The notes: generated from the letters alone by a model not told the origin. A DNA stretch of 64,000 nt from Zantedeschia hybrid cultivar (GCA_030544215.1 JARZZO010000013.1:25217229-25281228), one strand, 5' to 3'; numbered from the stretch's first letter, positions 11,340 through 22,222 are shown. Program-made: numbers and translations.

Positions 11340-11602
11340 AGAAACTGGGGAGCTGGATGGCCGGAAGGCTGGCCGTCCAGGGACTTGGACGGCCAAGCAG
11401 CTGGCCATCCACTCTAGACGGCCTAGGGGCTGGCTGTCCAGGCAGATGGACGGCCAAGCCTCTGGCCGTCCAAGGATCTGGACGGCCTAAGGTCTGGCCG
11501 TCCAGGCAGGTGGACGGCCAAGACTTTGGGCGTCCAAGTATCTGGACGGCCTAGGTTCTGGCCGTCCAACTGAGCTGGACGGCCAAGAGGTGGGCCGTCC
11601 GG
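11340..11602. repeat. Array of eight short hairpins in element N leader (GGACGGCC-N7-TGGCCGTCC)
   Basis: Eight consecutive units each read GGACGGCC, seven bases, TGGCCGTCC, giving an 8-9 bp GC-rich stem and a 7-nt loop (24 nt in total). They are separated by about 8 nt, so the period is about 32 bp. Loops alternate between an AAG-start and a TAG/TAA-start form from unit 2 to unit 8, implying a higher-order unit of about 64 bp. A few stems carry single changes (GGATGGCC, TGGCTGTCC, TGGGCGTCC). The array is in the 5' leader about 130 bp from the PBS, where it would be part of the genomic RNA. Confidence 0.9.
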
Positions 11603-11710
11603 GAAAAAAAAGGAAAAAACTGAAAGAGAAAAACCAAAATAGAAACTTATAGGAGCTTTTACCTTCTTACCCTTCGTCGTTGTGCACGCAGTAAGCAAGT
11701 AGGTGTCCCA

Positions 11711-11722
11711 CCGTGATCGCCA
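11711..11722 (-). promoter_or_regulatory. Putative primer-binding site of element N
   Basis: Read on the - strand, six bases after the end of the 5' LTR, is TGGCGATCACGG. A TGG start close to the LTR end is typical of tRNA 3'-end complementarity. I cannot name the tRNA. Near-identical TGGCGATCAC occurs inside the N LTR and in the U5 part of the A-family LTRs. Confidence 0.6.
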
Positions 11723-11728
11723 GAGGGC

Positions 11729-13198
11729 TGTAGGTGCCCGGAACGTGCCCCGCCGATGCTGCAGGCTTCGGATCGAGGGCTTCTCCGTTCGTCTTAGCAC
11801 TACGGCGATTTGGAAGGGTTAAAAATTAAGGTGTGTGATCGCCAGGAGCATTACCTTACGGTCCCTGTGCTCCGCAGGATGGTGAGAGTGATCGTGTTCT
11901 GAGGGAGTGGGAGATGGTGGTTTCCCCTTCTCTTCCTCCGGCCGGCCAGAGGAGGAGAGCTCGGTAGTCCGCGCGTAGGATCTGGTAAGAGCCCCTGAAA
12001 AGAGAAGACAAACAAAGAAACGAAATAGCCCGATTAGAACTGTGACATGTAGGATCCGTTCATGCAAACATAAAAATTAACTAGAATTGGAGGGAGACGC
12101 ACCGGATGGGTGTTTGGGAGGGAAGGTGACCATATGTTATGGCCACCCACCTCCCAATTTTTGTTTGAAACCTCTGGGGGTAAAAGGTGCTAAGTCATCC
12201 TAAGATGCATGCATGCAGATGGGGTGCTCGTGTGTGAAAAGTGAAGTGATGTGTTGAAAGTGGAAAGAAGAGTGAGAGAGGGAAATGTTACAGAATGGAT
12301 GAAAAGTGAGAATGCAATGAGGTAAAAAGGGGAAAAGTAAAAGAGGGTTAAGAAGACAAGCCTATTTGGAGTGCGAAGGATTCCTCTTGAAGCCCCTCCT
12401 GAAGCTCTCTGACTCCTTGTCCGCTCGACTCCTCAAAGCCGACTTACTTGCCAACCTCCTCTGAGCCTTCTCTCCAGAAAACTCCTCCTTAACCCCCTCC
12501 TCGAGTGGACATGGGGGGTTTTAAATAGGTGAAGGGAAAATTGGGGTCTAAATCCCCGTAAATCATCCTAGAGCCAATGGGAAGTGGTCAAGGATTGGAG
12601 GTGGTGGGCACGACAGTCGCCGGAGTGGGGAGTGATCGGAGTAGTGGAGGTGAGGGCGGCGAGTAGAGGAGATCGTGGGGAAGACGAGGTCAAGGTGGTA
12701 GTTGGGGAGTGGACGGCCAGCCAACATGTCTTCCAATTCCGTGGAAGGTGGCCCGGTTGGCCTTCGAAGGGGGTGGAAGGTAAGGGGTGGCCTTCGAAGG
12801 GTGGTGGAAGGCGAGGGGTGGCCTTCGAAGGGTGGTGGAAGGCGGGCTGGCTGGCCTTCGAAGGGTGGTGGAAGGCGAGGGGTGGCCTTCGAAGGGTGGT
12901 GGAAGGCGGACCGGCTGGCCTTCGACGAAAAGGTGGTGAAAAGTGAAAAAGGTGTCCAAAAGGTGGAAGGCAAGGGGGTTGGCCTTCCACGGGTGGTGGA
13001 AGGCAGACTGGCTGGCCTTCGAAGGGTGGTGGAAGGCGGGCTGGCTGGCCTTCCACGAAAAGGTGGCTAGAGTCGGGATTTGGTTAATGGGCCTAGTTAT
13101 TAGTGGGCTGAGATGGCTAAGATGAGGGATTTGGTGATGATGGGCTAATGATGGATGGGGTTCATGACCAAAAGGGTGGTCCAAAATCGGTGTCTACA
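11729..13198 (-). repeat. Element N 5' LTR (right copy)
   Basis: About 1470 bp, the same sequence as 3682-5185 with scattered substitutions and slightly fewer units of the GGAAGGC/GGCCTTC array at about 12715-13060. It starts TGTAGACACCG and ends GGGCACCTACA on the - strand. It should carry the promoter for the N genomic RNA. Confidence 0.92.
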
Positions 13199-13203
13199 CC
13201 TGC
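13199..13203. repeat. Target-site duplication of element N, right copy (CCTGC)
   Basis: Identical to 3677-3681. Beyond it the gag-pro frame of element A resumes with AEPKWPP, matching the uninterrupted counterpart in copy B (FEPKWPL). Confidence 0.93.
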
Positions 13204-13650
13204 AGAACCCAAGTGGCCGCCACAGATCGATGAGCTGATCGAAGGTCCTGGTGCTATTTTCGACAAAAGGATACTGCTGTCAGAAGAGACTGATGAAGGG
13301 GAACCAGATGACCCCTATGAAGCTGGCTACACCACGGATTTGCTCTAAAGGGGGACTTATCCTTCTCATGTTTTCATGCTTCACACCTTGTTTCGCACTT
13401 TGCTGTTCACCCCGACTTGGTCGCGGGTCATTATTGAAGACATTCCACAGGCACCGCCCGTCATGATTACTCTGTCCCTTCGGAACCTCATTCCACCACC
13501 TCCTCTCGATCTAGAGAGGATGTATGATTTAATCTAGGACATACTGCTGTATGATCCCTCTAATCCTTTGGCCTTGGTGCCACTTTCCTCATCTCATTCT
13601 CCTTCTATTCATCTTCATTCCCGTTTTATGCTTAACTCTTCTATTGCCTA
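13204..13650 (+). pseudogene. Element A gag-pro polyprotein, C-terminal part after the N insertion
   Basis: The frame continues in register with 14-3681 once N is removed. It encodes IDELIEGPGAIFDKRILL, also present in copy B (about 61940-62257). Stops at 13346-13348 and near 13535 replace Trp codons that copy B retains. It ends near an A-rich run (about 13650-13660), after which the coding register changes to that of pol. Function of this protease-to-RT linker is unknown to me. Confidence 0.75.
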
Positions 13651-13710
13651 AAAAAAAACGACAATTTGGCAACAAATTCTTCCTAGATCCTCATTGAGGA
13701 AACCTCTTAC

Positions 13711-16700
13711 TTGGCCGATTATACCCCATCGCGCGGGTCTTTCGGTCAAGATTCTCTTCTAAATCTACTCTGCCCCTCCCCTCGGGAGGATTCTCCTGTA
13801 TTTCCATCTGTATCCCATAATTTTCATTCTGCTTCATCTTCATTAGGTCAGGATAGGGAATCTAGTAAAGTTAGGCAATCTAGCTCTAGACAGGTTAATC
13901 AGGTTAGGAAGTCTAGAAAGTCTAAGGGTAGGCAGATTACAGATAGATACCTCCAAGATTTAGCTAATAGATGCCTTTCTTGCTCTATGATCCCTCAGCT
14001 ATTGGAAAATCCCATTCAGATGCCAGAAGACTGTATGGACGATGAGTTAGTCAATGATAGATATAGGGTGTATGAGTTGATACATGAAAAAGACCCCATT
14101 GTTGAAGATGAAGAAGATGACGAGGACGCAGCTGAGGCATATGCCAGTGGAGTGAAGAGATTCGATGAACCCTCAGCTGCCGTAGAAGAGCCCACCAGAG
14201 AAATCAATTTAGGGACTGAAGACGAATCTAAGGTTGTCCTCGTTAGCAAGAATCTTTCTGTAGAAGATGAGAAGGCAATGGTACAAGTTCTTAAAGACTA
14301 TAAGGACACTTTCGCTTGGAGTTATGAAGATATGCCGGGGTTAGACTTGTCATTAGTGGAACACAGATTGACATTAAAGGAAGGAGCTAGCCCGGTCAAA
14401 CAGAAGCTAAGGCGATTCCACCCACAAATGGCTTTAAAGATGAAGGAAGAGGTCGACAAGCTACATAAAGCCAAATTTATTAGGGTTGTCCTTTATCCAC
14501 AATGGGTGGCCAACATAGTCCCGGTTATGAAGAAGGACGGGAATGTCAAGATTTGCATTGACTTCCGAGATTTAAACCGGGCGTGTCCTAAAGATGATTT
14601 TCCATTGCCTCATATCGACGTACTCATTGATAACACTGCTGGCTATGAGACTTTATCATTTATGGGTGGGTTTTCAGGATACAATCAGATCAAATTGGCA
14701 GAAGAAGATTAGGAGAAGACATCATTCACTACACCTTGGGGAACATACTGCTATGTCGTCATGCCATTTGGATTAAAGAATGCTGGAGCCACTTATCAGA
14801 GGGCTATGATGGCAATATTTCACGATATGATGCACATAGATCTAGAAGTGTATGTGGATGACTTGTTGGTTAAATCTAAGATGAAGGCTGAGCATGCCAA
14901 AGTTTTGGCAAGAGTGTTAGAGAGATCAAGGGAGTATCAGTTAAAGATGAATCCCAAGAAATATGTATTCGGGGTATCTTCAGGAAATTTACTTGGGTTC
15001 ATTGTCAGCAAACGGGGAATTGAGATCGATCCCAACAAGGCGAAGGCTATCAGAGAGATGCCACCTCCCAAGAACTTGAAGGAGTTAAGAGGATTAATCG
15101 GGAGGTTGCAATTTATTCGCCGATTTGTCTCCCAGCACTTGTAAAGGTGTAAGCCATTCTACGAGCTTACCAAGCCGGGAGTCAAATTCGATTGGGACGA
15201 TAAGTGTCAGGAGGCATTCGATGGATTGAAGAATTATTTGGCAAGTCCTCCTATTCTGAGACCACCATCTCCAGGCAAACCATTGATACTTTACATTTCT
15301 GTCCTGGTTGATGCTGTGGGGGCTGTCCTAGCACAAGAGGATGAAGAAGGAAAGGAGAGGGCAGCCTACTATCTCTCTAAACTTCTTAACTCCGCTGAAC
15401 AGAGATATACATCGATGGAGAAAACTTGCGTAGCATTGGTCTGGGTTGTTCAGAAATTAAAGCATTATTTTTTAGCCCATGAAGTCCATCTCATCGCTAG
15501 GATGAATCCAATCAAGTTTCTTCTGGAGAAATCTGTCCTTACTGATAGGTTAGCGCGATGGCAAAGCTTTCTATCTCAATTCGATATCATTTACATTAAG
15601 CAGAAAGCGATCAAAGGCTATGCCATAGCAGAACATCTCGCTCATCACCCCTTTCCTCGTTTTGATCCAGTCCAATCGGAGTTTCCGGATGAGGAACTGA
15701 TGTCTATAGACCAAATCAGAGATGATATGTGGACTCTGCATTTTGACAGAGCTCTGAATTCCCATGGAAAAGGTATTGGCATTGTTCTATTATCACCTGA
15801 AGGTATCACCATTCCACAAGCCTTTCAGCTTGACTTTCAAGTTACCAACAATATAGCTGAATACGAGGCGCTCCTTGCTGGCCTCGAGGCTGCTCATTCC
15901 CATGGTGTTACCAAACTCAGGATTGTGGGTGATAGCCAATTGATTCTTCGCCAAGTGTTAACCAAGTATCGAACCTTTGACCCCAAACTCAAGCCTTATC
16001 AAGAACTTACTTCTGCTTATTCAAAGCTTTTCACCAAATTGATTTTCGTCCATGTTCCTAGGAATCAGAACATCTTAGCTGACGCTCTAGCCTCACTCGC
16101 ATCTTCTCTTGATTTTCCAATCAGCAGGCTATCCGAATCAATCATAGTTCATAGGCGTCTTTCACCCGCCGTGAAAGACCCTTCATTTCTGAGAACCAAG
16201 GAAAAGTTGCTGAAGAAAGTCAGAGATGGAGATATCGTGGAAAAAAGAGAAATCATGTTGATGGAGCTGTTAGAAGAGATGGATGATGAACATAAGCCAT
16301 GGTACTATGAAATTGCCAAATATTGTAAAGATCAATCATATTCTGAAGAAGCCACAACTGAGGAGAAAAGGGCTATCAGGAGAGTCGCTCAACGATACAA
16401 CCTAGTTGGGGGAGCGCTGTACAAAAGAGGTTTTGATGGAATTCTTCTGAGATGTCTAGACGAAGATGAGCTTTGGAAGGTTATGGAAGGAGCTCATGCT
16501 GGAGTTTGTGGTGGCCATGTTAATGGACAAATGCTAGCAAAGAAGATCCTTAGACAAGGATTTTATTGGCAAACTATGGGAGAAGACTGTGTAGGATATG
16601 TCCGTAGGTGTGCTAAGTGTCAACTTCACGCCGACAAAATTCATTCTCCTGCATCTTCACTCCATCTTGTTTCCTCCGCATAGCCTTTCTCCATGTGGGC

Positions 16701-17558
16701 TTTCGATATCATTGAACCCTTGGCAATTCCGATTCCGGCATCAAGCAAAAGTCTTTCATCCTTACGGTAACGGAATACTTCACCAAGTGGGCAGAAGCTG
16801 AAGCATACATGGAAGTCAAAGCATCAATCGTCTGCAAGTTCATCATGAGGAACATCATCACAAGATTTGGAATTCCAAGCACCATCGTCACCGACAATGG
16901 ACCGCAGTTCGTGTCACAAGAGCTGAAGGACCTCTGCAACAGGTACAAGATTGCATTGCATCATTCGTCTCCTTATTATCCGCAAGGCAATGGCCAAGCA
17001 GAGGCAACTAACAAGACTTTGATAAAAATCATCAAAAAGACGTGCAAATCTAACAAATTCACAGACTGGCTAGAAAAATTGATTGAGGCTCTATGGGTCT
17101 ACCGAACTTCAATCCGCACGCCCACTGGGCAAACTCCTTATTCCTTAACATTTGGAATGGAGGCGGTAGTTCCATATGAGATCCTCATACCGTCATTAAG
17201 AGTACAATTGAACAAGAAATTTTCTATTGATGAACACCGTTCAACACTCCTTGCTCAATTGGAACTCTTAGACGAGAAAAGATGGTCAGCTGCTAACCAT
17301 GCAAGAGTTTATTAAAATAGACTAGTACGTTTTTATCGAAAGAAAGTCATTGAACGTAAGTTCAAAGTTGGTGAAATGGTCGTCAAAAGAATTTTTGTAA
17401 AACCTGGTGGTCCACGTTCTAAGCTCCAACCCAATTGGGAAGGGCCTTATGTTATATCACATGCTTTTCCTGGTAACGCTTATCGTTTGGTTAATGCAGA
17501 AGGAGAAGAGCTAACTCACCCCTGGAATGGTTTGCATATGAAGAAATACTACCCTTAG
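13711..17558 (+). pseudogene. Element A pol: RT, RNase H, second RNase H, integrase
   Basis: RT spans about 14370-15060, with CIDFRDLNRACPKDDFPLPHI, MPFGLKNAGATYQRAM and YVDD at 14851-14862. The RT-linked RNase H/connection follows at about 15260-15640. A second RNase H at about 15725-16110 starts LHFDRALNSHGKG and contains NNIAEYEALLAGL, GDSQL and NILADALASLA, the dual arrangement of Tat elements; its usual DGA reads DRA here, while copy B has DGA. Integrase has an HHCC finger (16480-16630), a core with TDNGPQF and an NGQAEATNKT block (16840-17170), and a C-terminal GPYVI...LHMKKYYP segment. Stops at 14710 and 15142 replace Gln, 16681 replaces Trp and 17313 replaces Gln (inferred from B). 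A frameshift lies between 16683 and 16809. The copy is inactive. Confidence 0.9.
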
Positions 17559-18888
17559 GTTAAAGAGTCGATCAGTACGGTACAAAGACCAGTGGAATTA
17601 GAAAATTTATAAACTCAAATTCCCTTATCAGTCTGAATAATTTAATTCCAAACACATTACTACACACACTGACACGTTTGATTCGTGAGTAACAAGAGAT
17701 GCCAAGTCCTGAGGAATACCGAAAGCTTGACTGAAAGTGTAAAGTACAAATCATTCTTTTTAAACAAAATTCTGTTTTTTACACTCGGCCCATAATGTCG
17801 GAACGAGGCTTAGAATAGACTAGCAAGAATACCCGCCATCTTAGTAGGAGGCCGTCATAAAAAAATGGGGAAGATCCGTCTCAAAGAAAAGAAAAGAAAA
17901 GCAAAGCAAAAGGCAAAAGCCGAACGTCAAATCAAAAGGCCATCACATTACAAACGTTACATCAAGGCCATGAAATGAAATAAAAGGGAATGCAAGGTCG
18001 ATAAATACTCCGGAAAGAAAATGACCGAATCCCAACAGATATTAGGGTAAGAAAGGAACATCTTTTTAGGTCTCTGGAACCTTCTCGTGGGCTTTCTAAA
18101 CCAATTCTTCCTTTCTTTCTAAAGAGGCGTACTCCAAACTTAAGGAACGATCTAGATTGACTGAGGATTAAATCATCAAATGGGATCATGAATGGAAACA
18201 CAAGTTCAAACACAATGGGTTTAAGTTAAATTATTGAAGAATAATTTGGGAATTAAGTTAATAAATGAATATGATCTTTTGATCTAAGTATCATGCTGGT
18301 CTTTTAGTTTACATCATATTTTAAAAAAATTCAAAAAAAATATATATTCCAAAATCCAAAAAAAATACATATTCCAAAATCCAAAAAAATACATATTTCA
18401 AAAAAATTCAAAAAAAATACATATTCCAAAATCCAGAAAAAATACATATTTCGAAATCCAAACAAATACATATTTCAAAATCCAAAAAAATACATATTTC
18501 AAAACCCAAAAAAGTACATATTTCAAAACAATAAAAATATTTCAATTAGCATTTGCTTATTGTATTTGGAATGCTTCATTCCTTTTATTTTCAGTGAGCA
18601 TTTGTCTGCTTGCATGTTGCACTTTGCTTACAGTTTGATTATTCATATTACCTTTGTTAATAAAGGCTATGCCCCTTGACCCTTCCACTAAGAAAGAGAT
18701 TGATGAACCGTTCACTCGGTCAGGCAAGGGGCTAAGCCTAAATAGATACTTGACTTGTTTGTTAAGTGATGTGCAGGACACAAGGCAAACACATGAGACA
18801 CAAGGTTGGAGGCCAAAAGTTTCATGTATATCATCAAAAAGTGTTTGGTACATGGTACAAAAAAAGAAAAGGAAAGTACATATAGCCC
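17559..18888. other. Region between convergent pol and PMD2, with A-rich tandem repeat
   Basis: Alignable in B at 56481-57871 (inverted). It holds an A-rich purine stretch at about 17870-17930 and a tandem repeat at 18310-18540 with a unit of about 23-25 bp (AAAAAATACATATTCCAAAA). B has the corresponding T-rich array at about 56900-57120. A conserved block at 18590-18780 contains TTAAT AAAGG and ends GTGATGTGCAGGACA. No coding content is recognised. Because pol (+) and PMD2 (-) converge here, it is the natural place for 3' ends of both transcripts. Confidence 0.7.
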
Positions 18889-21738
18889 TCAAGGCTGGAT
18901 CTCTCCCGCCCCCTCGTCGAGCTGACTCTGAGCCTCGTCAGGCGCGTCCGGTGGTGGAGCTCTAGGAGGTGGAGGCAGTCCCATCGCACTTGGCCCTACC
19001 TGGCCAGATGATATGGCGATGCTGGCGGTGAAGGCACTCGCCTGACCTCGGTCGATAGCCCGCTGGCGGGCTCGCTGGTATCTCTCCTCCACCATCCGAC
19101 GCTCATGCTCTGCCACCGAAAGACGGCCTTGGAGGCTCTCCATTCGAAGACGGTCGCGGTCCCTCTCCTCCGTCAGGATCTCCAAGCGAACCTGGAGTCG
19201 TGCCAGATCTCTAGTGGAGAGGCGCGCCACCTGAGCCTCCAACTCGGCAATGCGAGCAGCCGAAGTCCGTGCTTCTGCCAACTCTGCATCCCTCTGTCGA
19301 AGGTCCTCTTGAAGCTTAGCAACCTGCAGAAGAAGATTTTATTAGTCCAAGGCAATTAAGCAATGAGAATCAAATTATGAAAAGAAAAGTCAAAGGATCA
19401 GAACTTACCCGAGCAGCACGATCCTCCTCTGCAAGGGAAGCCTAGTGGATGGCGGAGGCAAGCTGGCTCTGAAGGTCAGTCAAGGTAGCCTCGTAGGCAG
19501 CAGGTAGAGCCGAAGACGATGCTCCATAAGAAGGGGGAGCCGCCTGGGTGTAGACGGCTCGCTGCACCAATAGACAACCATCAGTGGTTAATCGTCAAAA
19601 CAATTAATTAATTAAAACATCCATTCATATTCATGCATGCATACCAGGTCGAAGAGCTCCTTCTTGACCTGCTCTAGCTGGGCCTCCGCGTCATGTAGGT
19701 GAGCTCGGAGGTCAATGATGACCGCATCGCGCGCATCCTGCATACCACACATGCATACATTCATTCACCAGATATAAGAAAAGATAATAATAAAATGGAA
19801 AGACGCATAAACGCATACTCACATCGAGTGGTCGGAGGAGCCGAAGCTGATCGGCGTAGTGGGCCCGATACTGCTGGAGGTAGGCCTCACTACTCTATGC
19901 CCGGGACTCCATTCTGACGCCGCGGCGGTGTTAGTCCTCGTATTGCTCCGGGAACTTGGCATGCCAGTCGGTGAGGGCTTGCTTGCCCCTCATGCTCCTT
20001 CCGACACCCTTCGGGACCTCCTCATCAATCCACTCTTGGTGGAGGCCTAGGGTCCTCATCACGAGGCGGAGGCGGAGCGGCTCGATCTCGTTAAGGCAAT
20101 GCAACCACATTTGCCTCCCGAACCGTCTCCGGCCAGCCGTCACCCACGGCTGGCCCTCCTCGCCCATACCGAGGTACGGGCGCCAGATCACCTGCATATG
20201 AGTTAGACGCATTCATATAAATAACTTGTATTTAATGAATAAAAGATTGCATTTAATGAAAAAAATTGAACAAGTCAAGAACTTACTAGGAGCTCCGGGT
20301 AATCGAGGAACTGACGGCGGAGGGCCGTCCGCTGGTGGTGCTGGGGTGCTATGTCCGCGATTGGCTGCCAGCGGCAGGCCAATGAGACAGCACCCGGTCT
20401 CACTATTCGCGCTCTGCCGAGCGGGAAAGAGTGGTAGCTCCAAACCTGCACACATGAACATACAAGTTAGACATCATCATATCATATCACATTGCATATC
20501 TTGAACAAATAATAAAATGATTTAATACCTGGAGGAACGGCGAGAAGCCGCTGATGGTGATCTCACGGTCTGGCATGACCGCGGACAGGTCGGCGAAGAG
20601 GTGGGCCAGAAGGGCCGCACTCCAGGCACACTCATGCAGACTCTCTAAATCGTCTAACAGATACAAGAATCTATAGTGGATATGGTCACCCTTCGTGCCG
20701 AAGAGTAACTGACCGAAGAAAAAGACTAGAAAGACCCTAAGCTGCCTATCTACCTCCTCCTCCTGACTAGGGTCGCTACAATATACAAGGGAGGATGACT
20801 CTGCTAATCTACTCCTATACTCCTCCCGGGTCTCATCCGATCGACGCTGGGACTCATCTAATCCTAAACCGGCCTCCACCTCTACTCGGGGGACCATCTT
20901 AGACTCCCTACCTAGGTTAGACACTTCTATGCCTAGTAGGGCCTCTGCCAATCCCTGGTAATTAGGGTAAGTCACCCCACTTACTGGTCGGCCCTATACT
21001 CTGAGGCCAGTGATCCTGGCCACATCCTCTAGGGTTGGGACCATATGGCTCCACGGCATTAGGAAAGCCCGGCTTTCCGCATGCCACCTCTCCCGCAGCG
21101 CCTGTAGGAGGACTAGATCGAGCCAAAATGGCTCGATATCTAAGACCTCACCGAATCCCATCTGGCGCAGGCGCGCCTTCTGGAAATCCGGGAGTCCCCT
21201 ATATGCCCCTATAACTAGATCCCAGCTAATCCTCGCCCTCATGGTTCCCTGCACATAAAAAGGAAATTTCATCAGTTAGTGAACATAAAAACAAGCAGAG
21301 CATTTCTAGATTAAAAGGCGTCTACCAACAGGGACGCCTATTGAAAGGCGTCCACGTGTCCTGATGCAAATTGAACACATTTTCTGCCTAATTAAAATTG
21401 GGAATTTTGCTTTGAATGGCGTCGGACAAGGGTGACGCCGTTTGAACGGCGCCACCTGGTCTGGACGCCTTTCAAGGCCGAATTCCAGGTTCTTGAAGAA
21501 CCCCGTTCCCCTTCCTTTTCTCACTCCATCCAAACCATAGGGAGCTTACCAGGTGGAGGTCGCCCTCCCTTTCTTCTTCTATGGCCACGGGCACCGGAAG
21601 AGCCTCCTCCTCCTCCAAGAACGCCGCCGCCTCGACGAGTGCGGCTGGCACTTCCTCGGGAGCCTCTTCCACGGGAGCTGCCGTTCGCCGCCTCTTGACT
21701 AGGGCCTTGCTCTTTCGGGAACCTTCACCACGCTCCAT
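18889..21738 (-). pseudogene. PMD2-A: seven-exon plant-mobile-domain gene, antisense to element A
   Basis: Exons read on the - strand (approximate, GT-AG): 21738-21550, 21248-20529, 20445-20287, 20191-19823, 19737-19645, 19561-19410 and 19323-18889, all phase 0, about 700 codons. Exon 1 gives an acidic/Ala-rich N-terminus preceded by basic residues. Exon 2 carries the PMD hallmark: ARLRQMGFGEVL, DLVLLQALRERWHAESRAF, then MPWSHMVPTLEDVARITGL. Exons 3-4 continue it (SYHSFPLGRAR, LRRQFLDYPELL, RRFGRQMWLHCLNEIEPLR). Exons 5-7 are rich in Glu/Arg/Leu and look like a coiled coil, ending in a Pro-rich tail. In-frame stops: one in exon 2 (near 20995), two in exon 4, one in exon 6. PMD proteins are widespread in plant transposons; domesticated relatives (MAIN/MAIL1) act in nuclear gene silencing. 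The role here is unknown. Copies M and B share the exon structure. Confidence 0.82.
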
Positions 21739-22222
21739 GATCTTAGAAGAGGGAGTTTTGAGAGAGAGAGGGAGGAAATCGCCGGTCGCCGGAGAGCTTG
21801 AGGAGAGAGAGAGTAAGGGAGAAAGTGAGAAAGAAAAGGGGGGCCTTTGCGACTGTAAGTAGAAGCATAAAAGGCGTTGTGGTACAGCGACGCGTTTTAG
21901 GGCGCATAAACTAAGGCGGCAAGGCCAGCTGTTTGAAATTTAGTGAAAGATGTCCACACATAGCGACGTGTTTCAGGTTACCGCCAATTTTGGTCAGAAC
22001 CGTACAAGGTAGGATTATGAAAGGTGTCCGAACATGCAGACGCGTTTTAGAAGATTAATCACGGAATTGATGGCAGAATTCTGGGAAAAGTAAGAGAGAG
22101 AATTGAAAGGCGTCTGTAGTAGTAGACGCGTTTTAAGCTTAATTTGGGATTTTGAGGATTAATAGTTAATTTTTGGAAAATGAATTATCTTTGAAAGGCG
22201 TCTTTCTGAGTGGACGCGTTTT
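21311..22222. repeat. Cluster of palindromic GGCGTC/GACGCC motifs, PMD2-A intron 1 and upstream
   Basis: Intron 1 holds two back-to-back pairs (about 21311-21370 and 21412-21474), e.g. AAGGCGTC...GGGACGCC and GAATGGCGTC...GACGCC. Upstream of the PMD2 ATG are five single motifs near 21868, 21950, 22018, 22105 and 22190, spaced about 70-87 bp. These read (G/T)AAAGGCGTC, 7-10 nt, GACGCGTTTTA. Each is an imperfect inverted repeat, A-rich at left and T-rich at right. None lies inside an exon. The same positions carry the motif in copies M and B. Confidence 0.85.

Larger units (their letters stand above)
3682..13198 (-). mobile_element. Element N: complete non-autonomous gag-pro-G-patch LTR retrotransposon
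   Basis: N has two long, almost identical direct repeats (3682-5185 and 11729-13198), both bounded by TG...CA in element orientation. A polypurine tract abuts the left LTR, a PBS-like site abuts the right one, and the target duplication CCTGC is exact. These signals place the element on the - strand: 5' LTR at right, then leader, one 1003-codon ORF, 2.6 kb without coding, PPT and 3' LTR at left. No RT, RNase H or integrase motif is present. N must therefore have been copied by enzymes supplied in trans, plausibly from a related G-patch-bearing Ty3/gypsy element (inference). The nearly identical LTRs and one uninterrupted ORF suggest a fairly recent insertion, younger than the decay of host element A. 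Confidence 0.92.

Noticed and set aside
11340..11602. CRISPR array
   Set aside because: Repeats are about 24 nt with only about 8-nt spacers that are themselves similar, and the sequence is a plant retrotransposon leader. There are no cas genes. It is a tandem hairpin array.
18654..18965. 103-codon + strand frame in the spacer downstream of pol-A
   Set aside because: It runs antisense into PMD2-A exon 7, has no recognisable domain, and is not conserved as an open frame in B.
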